From: Hippasteria phrygiana
Taxonomy: Eukaryota; Echinodermata; Asteroidea; Valvatida; Goniasteridae
NCBI GenBank assembly: GCA_037893225.1
Contig: JAZGUH010000378.1
Location: 296,001-360,000 of the forward strand
DNA length: 64,000 bases
Reading direction: 5' to 3'
The notes beneath the pieces were generated by a model. It was given only the letters and a program-made list of their open reading frames with translations, made no database searches and was not told the DNA's origin. Both the position numbers and the translations under genes were made by a program. Numbering within the stretch: position 1 is the first letter of the stretch; each line of letters opens with the position of its first letter. This document shows positions 58,603 to 64,000 of this stretch, in pieces.

Positions 58603-58771
58603 ATAACTGAGCTATTCCGGCTGTATTATAATCCCAATTCCTACCTTCATGAGAGTGGCAATGGAAAGTTGCGTTGAAGGATAGGTGATGACGTATATTT
58701 CTGTGCGTTTTGTCTTTTAACATGCACAGTTTTCCTATTACAAGAAACTTCAAAATTATAAACTGTTTGCC

Positions 58772-59112
58772 GGACGGTGGCCATGGAAGTCGGAATCCGC
58801 CAAGGAGTGTGTAACAACTCACCTGCCGAATCAACTAGCCCTGAAAATGGATGGCGCTGAGCGTGCCGCCCATACCCGGCCGTCGGGGCAGAGTGCGAGG
58901 ACCGCCCCCCGGGTGGTACGCCCCGACGAGTAGGAGGGCCGCCGCGGTGAGCGTCGAAGCGCCGGCCGTGAGGCCGCGTGGAGCCGCCGCGGGCGCAGAT
59001 CTTGGTGGTAGTAGCAAATATTCGAGTGAGATCCTCGAGGGCCGAGTGGCGGAGAAGGGTTCCATGTGAACAGCAGTTGTACATGGGTCAGTCGATCCTA
59101 AGCCCAGGGAAG
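58772..59112 (+). rRNA. 28S rRNA fragment, copy 8 of 9
   Basis: Same piece, one C shorter near its end (AAGCCCAGGG for AAGCCCCAGGG). It sits exactly where the class A tRNA of a fourth 651-bp triplet would start; that tRNA's GCCGGA remains at 58769-58774. Confidence 0.93.
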
Positions 59113-59278
59113 TGATGACGTATATTTCTTTGCGTTTTGTCTTTTAACATGCGCAGTTTTGCTATTACAAGAAACTTCAAAAATAGAAACCGTTTGCCGG
59201 AACCCGGGATTGAACCAGGGGATCGACCTTCAGTCTGACGCTATCTCAACTGAGCTATTCCGGCTGGAACCCGGGATT

Positions 59279-59328
<50 letters not shown>

Positions 59329-59500
59329 TCCGGCTGTATTATGATCCCAATTCCTACCTTCATAAGACTGGCAATGAAAAGTTGCGTTGAAAGATAGGTG
59401 ATGACGTATCCTATTTCTGTGCGTTTTGTCTTTTAACATGCACAGTTTTCCTATTACAAGAAACTTCAAAAATATAGACCGTTTGCCGGAACCCGGGATT

Positions 59501-59537
<37 letters not shown>

Positions 59538-59706
59538 ATAACTGAGCTATTCCGGCTGTATTATAATCCCAATTCCTACCTTCATGAGAGTGGCAATGGA
59601 AAGTTGCGTTGAAGGATAGGTGATGACGTACACCTATTTCTGTGCGCTTTGTCTTTTAGCAGGCGTAGGTTTCTTACTACAAAAAACTTCACAAATAAGA
59701 ACCGTT

Positions 59707-59723
59707 TGCCGGAACCTGGGATT

Positions 59724-59773
<50 letters not shown>

Positions 59774-59779
59774 TCCGGC
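59707..59779 (-). tRNA. tRNA-Phe (GAA), class T
   Basis: G63A; T6 at +21; spacer has GGCGTAGG in place of GGCGCAGG. Confidence 0.87.
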
Positions 59780-59925
59780 TATATTATGATCCCAATTCCT
59801 ACCTTCATGAGACTGGCAATGAAAAGTTGAAAGATAGGTGATGACGTAGACCTATTTCTGTGCGTTTTGTCTTTTAACATGCACAGTTTTCCTATTACAA
59901 AAACACTTCAGAAATAGAAACCGTT

Positions 59926-59942
59926 TGCCGGAACCCGGGATT

Positions 59943-59992
<50 letters not shown>

Positions 59993-59998
59993 TCCGGC
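59926..59998 (-). tRNA. tRNA-Phe (GAA)
   Basis: Exact class A; T5 at +23. Confidence 0.87.
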
Positions 59999-60176
59999 TG
60001 TATTATGATCCCAATTCCTACCTTCATAAGACTGGCAATGAAAAGTTGCGTTGAAAGATAGGTGATGACGTATATTTCTTTGCGTTTTGTCTTTTAACAT
60101 GCGCAGTTTTGCTATTACAAGAAACTTCAAAAATAGAAACCGTTTGCCGGAACCCGGGATTGAACCAGGGATCGAC

Positions 60177-60207
<31 letters not shown>

Positions 60208-60374
60208 TCCGGCTGTATTATGATCCCAATTCCTACCTTCATGAGACTGTAAATGAAAAGTTGAAAGATAGGTGATGACGTAGCCTATTTCTGTGCGTTT
60301 TGTCTTTTAACATGCACAGTTTTCCTATTACAAGAAACTTCAAAAATATAGACCGTTTGCCGGAACCCGGGATT

Positions 60375-60411
<37 letters not shown>

Positions 60412-60580
60412 ATAACTGAGCTATTCCGGCTGTATTATAATCCCAATTCCTACCTTCATGAGAGTGGCAATGGAAAGTTGCGTTGAAGGATAGGTGATGA
60501 CGTATATTTCTGTGCGTTTTGTCTTTTAACATGCACAGTTTTCCTATTACAAGAAACTTCAAAATTATAAACTGTTTGCC

Positions 60581-60921
60581 GGACGGTGGCCATGGAAGTC
60601 GGAATCCGCCAAGGAGTGTGTAACAACTCACCTGCCGAATCAACTAGCCCTGAAAATGGATGGCGCTGAGCGTGCCGCCCATACCCGGCCGTCGGGGCAG
60701 AGTGCGAGGACCGCCCCCCGGGTGGTACGCCCCGACGAGTAGGAGGGCCGCCGCGGTGAGCGTCGAAGCGCCGGCCGTGAGGCCGCGTGGAGCCGCCGCG
60801 GGCGCAGATCTTGGTGGTAGTAGCAAATATTCGAGTGAGATCCTCGAGGGCCGAGTGGCGGAGAAGGGTTCCATGTGAACAGCAGTTGTACATGGGTCAG
60901 TCGATCCTAAGCCCAGGGAAG
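60581..60921 (+). rRNA. 28S rRNA fragment, copy 9 of 9
   Basis: Same one-C deletion as copy 8, 1,809 bp later. Confidence 0.93.
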
Positions 60922-61087
60922 TGATGACGTATATTTCTTTGCGTTTTGTCTTTTAACATGCGCAGTTTTGCTATTACAAGAAACTTCAAAAATAGAAACC
61001 GTTTGCCGGAACCCGGGATTGAACCAGGGGATCGACCTTCAGTCTGACGCTATCTCAACTGAGCTATTCCGGCTGGAACCCGGGATT

Positions 61088-61137
<50 letters not shown>

Positions 61138-61309
61138 TCCGGCTGTATTATGATCCCAATTCCTACCTTCATAAGACTGGCAATGAAAAGTTGCGTTGAA
61201 AGATAGGTGATGACGTATCCTATTTCTGTGCGTTTTGTCTTTTAACATGCACAGTTTTCCTATTACAAGAAACTTCAAAAATATAGACCGTTTGCCGGAA
61301 CCCGGGATT

Positions 61310-61346
<37 letters not shown>

Positions 61347-61515
61347 ATAACTGAGCTATTCCGGCTGTATTATAATCCCAATTCCTACCTTCATGAGAGT
61401 GGCAATGGAAAGTTGCGTTGAAGGATAGGTGATGACGTACACCTATTTCTGTGCGCTTTGTCTTTTAGCAGGCGCAGGTTTCTTACTACAAAAAACTTCA
61501 CAAATAAGAACCGTT

Positions 61516-61532
61516 TGCCGGAACCTGGGATT

Positions 61533-61582
<50 letters not shown>

Positions 61583-61588
61583 TCCGGC
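61516..61588 (-). tRNA. tRNA-Phe (GAA), class T
   Basis: G63A; T6 at +21. Confidence 0.87.
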
Positions 61589-61734
61589 TATATTATGATC
61601 CCAATTCCTACCTTCATGAGACTGGCAATGAAAAGTTGAAAGATAGGTGATGACGTAGACCTATTTCTGTGCGTTTTGTCTTTTAACATGCACAGTTTTC
61701 CTATTACAAAAACACTTCAGAAATAGAAACCGTT

Positions 61735-61751
61735 TGCCGGAACCCGGGATT

Positions 61752-61801
<50 letters not shown>

Positions 61802-61807
61802 TCCGGC
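61735..61807 (-). tRNA. tRNA-Phe (GAA)
   Basis: Exact class A; T5 at +23. Confidence 0.87.
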
Positions 61808-61953
61808 TGTATTATGATCCCAATTCCTACCTTCATGAGACTGGAAATGAAAAGTTGAAAGATAGGTGATGACGTAGACCTATTTCTGTGCGTTTTGTCT
61901 TTTAACATGCACAGTTTTCCTATTACAAAAACACTTCAGAAATAGAAACCGTT

Positions 61954-61970
61954 TGCCGGAACCCGGGATT

Positions 61971-62020
<50 letters not shown>

Positions 62021-62026
62021 TCCGGC
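61954..62026 (-). tRNA. tRNA-Phe (GAA)
   Basis: Exact class A; T5 at +23. Confidence 0.87.
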
Positions 62027-62170
62027 TGTATTATGATCCCAATTCCTACCTTCATGAGACTGTAAATGAAAAGTTGAAAGATAGGTGATGACGTAGCCTA
62101 TTTCTGTGCGTTTTGTCTTTTAACATGCACAGTTTTCCTATTACAAGAAACTTCAAAAATATAAACTGTT

Positions 62171-62197
62171 TGCCGGAACCCGGGATTGAACCAGGGG

Positions 62198-62237
<40 letters not shown>

Positions 62238-62243
62238 TCCGGC
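62171..62243 (-). tRNA. tRNA-Phe (GAA), class G
   Basis: T47C; T5 at +12. Confidence 0.84.
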
Positions 62244-62417
62244 TGTATTATGATCTCAATTCCTACCTTCATAAGACAGGCAATGAAAAGTTGCGTTGAA
62301 AGATAGGTGATGACGTATATTTCTTTGCGTTTTGTCTTTTAACATGCGCAGTTTTGCTATTACAAGAAACTTCAAAAATAGAAACCGTTTGCCGGAACCC
62401 GGGATTGAACCAGGGAC

Positions 62418-62448
<31 letters not shown>

Positions 62449-62821
62449 TCCGGCTGTATTATGATCCCAATTCCTACCTTCATGAGACTGTAAATGAAAA
62501 GTTGAAAGATAAGTGATGACGTAGCCTATTTCTGTGCGTTTTGTCTTTTAACATGCACAGTTTTCCTATTACAAGAAACTTCAAAAATATAGACCGTTTG
62601 CCGGAACCCGGGATTGAACCAGGGACCTTCAGATCTTCAGTATGACGCTTTCATAACTGACCTATTCCGGCTGTATTATAATCCCAATTCCTACCTTCAT
62701 GAGAGTGGCTATGGAAAGTTGCGTTGAAGGATAGGTGATGACGTACACCTATTTCTGTGCGCTTTGTCTTTTAGCAGGCGCAGGTTTCTTACTACAAGTA
62801 ACTTCACAAATAAGAACCGTT

Positions 62822-62838
62822 TGCCGGAACCTGGGATT

Positions 62839-62888
<50 letters not shown>

Positions 62889-62894
62889 TCCGGC
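62822..62894 (-). tRNA. tRNA-Phe (GAA), class T
   Basis: G63A; no T4 run before the B' unit at 62599. Confidence 0.84.
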
Positions 62895-63072
62895 TGTATT
62901 ATGATCCCAATTCCTACCTTCATAAGACTGGCAATGAAAAGTTGCGTTGAAAGATAGGTGATGACGTATATTTCTTTGCGTTTTGTCTTTTAACATGCGC
63001 AGTTTTGCTATTACAAGAAACTTCAAAAATAGAAACCGTTTGCCGGAACCCGGGATTGAACCAGGGATCGAC

Positions 63073-63103
<31 letters not shown>

Positions 63104-63270
63104 TCCGGCTGTATTATGATCCCAATTCCTACCTTCATGAGACTGTAAATGAAAAGTTGAAAGATAGGTGATGACGTAGCCTATTTCTGTGCGTTTTGTC
63201 TTTTAACATGCACAGTTTTCCTATTACAAGAAACTTCAAAAATATAGACCGTTTGCCGGAACCCGGGATT

Positions 63271-63307
<37 letters not shown>

Positions 63308-63472
63308 ATAACTGAGCTATTCCGGCTGTATTATAATCCCAATTCCTACCTTCATGAGAGTGGCAATGGAAAGTTGCGTTGAAGGATAGGTGATGACGTA
63401 TATTTCTGTGCGTTTTGTCTTTTAACATGCACAGTTTTCCTATTACAAGAAACTTCAAAATTATAAACTGTT

Positions 63473-63489
63473 TGCCGGAACCCGGGATT

Positions 63490-63539
<50 letters not shown>

Positions 63540-63545
63540 TCCGGC
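63473..63545 (-). tRNA. tRNA-Phe (GAA)
   Basis: Exact class A; T4 at +13. Confidence 0.88.
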
Positions 63546-64000
63546 TGTATTATGATCCCAATTCCTACCTTCATAAGACTGGCAATGAAAAGTTGCGTTG
63601 AAAGATAGGTGATGACGTATATTTCTTTGCGTTTTGTCTTTTAACATGCGCAGTTTTGCTATTACAAGAAACTTCAAAAATAGAAACCGTTTGCCGGAAC
63701 CCGGGATTGAACCAGGGATCGACCTTCAGTCTGACGCTATCCCAACTGAGCTATTCCGGCTGTATTATGATCCCAATTCCTACCTTCATGAGACTGTAAA
63801 TGAAAAGTTGAAAGATAGGTGATGACGTAGCCTATTTCTGTGCGTTTTGTCTTTTAACATGCACAGTTTTCCTATTACAAGAAACTTCAAAAATATAGAC
63901 CGTTTGCCGGAACCCGGGATTGAACCAGGGACCTTCAGATCTTCAGTATGACGCTCTCATAACTGACCTATTCCGGCTGTATTATAATCCCAATTCCTAC

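Larger units (their letters stand above)
56816..58768. repeat. 651-bp A-R-B triplet, three copies
   Basis: Copies at 56816, 57467 and 58118 look essentially identical by eye. A fourth begins at 58769 but its A unit is taken over by 28S copy 8. Confidence 0.88.
58190..59998. repeat. 1,809-bp 28S-bearing repeat, copy 1
   Basis: Order R B, 28S, R Z B T A. The R unit is lengthened by one G (CAGGGGATCG). Confidence 0.86.
59999..61807. repeat. 1,809-bp 28S-bearing repeat, copy 2
   Basis: Repeats copy 1, including the shortened 28S and lengthened R unit. The region ~59999-62895 also parallels ~47534-50430 at an offset of 12,465 bp. Confidence 0.86.
1..64000 (-). repeat. tRNA-Phe tandem array (294 monomers)
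   Basis: Nearly every base belongs to a ~218-bp monomer made of a minus-strand tRNA-Phe or its remnant plus a spacer. Spacer landmarks on the plus strand, in order after the tRNA, are TGTATTATGATCCCAATTCC, CTTCATGAGACTG, AATGAAAAGTTG, GATAGGTGATGACGTA, GCGTTTTGTCTTTTAACATG and TTACAAGAAACTTC. All 294 tRNA units share one orientation and one anticodon. No stretch over ~190 bp lies between tRNA units except where the 28S pieces sit. The same spacer flanks every class, so the whole monomer was amplified, not the tRNA alone. Both window edges cut through monomers. Confidence 0.97.

Noticed and set aside
1..64000. CRISPR array.
   Set aside because: The repeated unit is ~218 bp, the 'spacers' are homologous to each other, and the repeat is a cloverleaf tRNA with a Pol III promoter.
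1..64000. tRNA-derived SINE family.
   Set aside because: Copies are strictly tandem and in one orientation, with no poly-A or simple-repeat tail, no target-site duplications and no LINE-like 3' end.
1..64000. Bacterial, phage or organellar tRNA cluster.
   Set aside because: One isotype only, no encoded CCA, Pol III T-run terminators, and a eukaryotic 28S piece in the array.

Overview
The whole 64-kb window is one tandem array of eukaryotic nuclear tRNA-Phe (anticodon GAA) genes and their decayed copies. By hand I count 294 tRNA-derived monomers, one per ~218 bp, all head to tail with the tRNA on the minus strand. A typical monomer is a 73-nt tRNA (discriminator base included) plus a ~145-150-bp AT-rich spacer. 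I find no protein gene. Every long open frame runs through tRNA and spacer on either strand, or through the rRNA insert, and repeats with the array.

The genes are intronless, encode no CCA, have internal A and B boxes and are followed by T4-T8 runs, as expected for RNA polymerase III. Classes: A, full length (113; about 96 identical to consensus); T, full length with G63A (22); G, full length with T47C (7); F, acceptor mismatch (8); B, D-loop G18/G19 lost (33), with sub-class B' more decayed (14); R, 68-nt core with a broken anticodon arm (39); D, 64-nt core (9); M, acceptor + T-arm 'minihelix' only (20); H, 3' half only (19); Z, full length but fused directly to an R copy (9); X, T-arm deleted (1). 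About half the units (A, T, G) could be genuine genes; the rest look like pseudogenes carried along by amplification.

From 28.3 kb onward a ~342-bp piece of 28S rRNA, sense on the plus strand, occurs nine times in place of a tRNA. Its core is plainly metazoan, and its 3' end resembles arthropod 28S as I remember it. With the metazoan-type tRNA-Phe this suggests an animal, probably an arthropod; species cannot be told.

Layout: 1-25.7 kb is a higher-order repeat (HOR) of ~4,950 bp with shortened derivatives (~2,890 and 1,362 bp). 26.2-36.5 kb is a 2,786-bp HOR carrying the 28S piece. 36.5-46 kb is a mixed zone with the most diverged monomers at 38.5-40.5 kb. 46-64 kb holds a second set of 28S-bearing HORs (3,013 and 1,809 bp), a 651-bp A-R-B triplet, and segments matching distant parts of the window. 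Neither end shows a boundary, so the array continues outside. Class-list coordinates below give the leftmost base, i.e. the complement of A73 where present.
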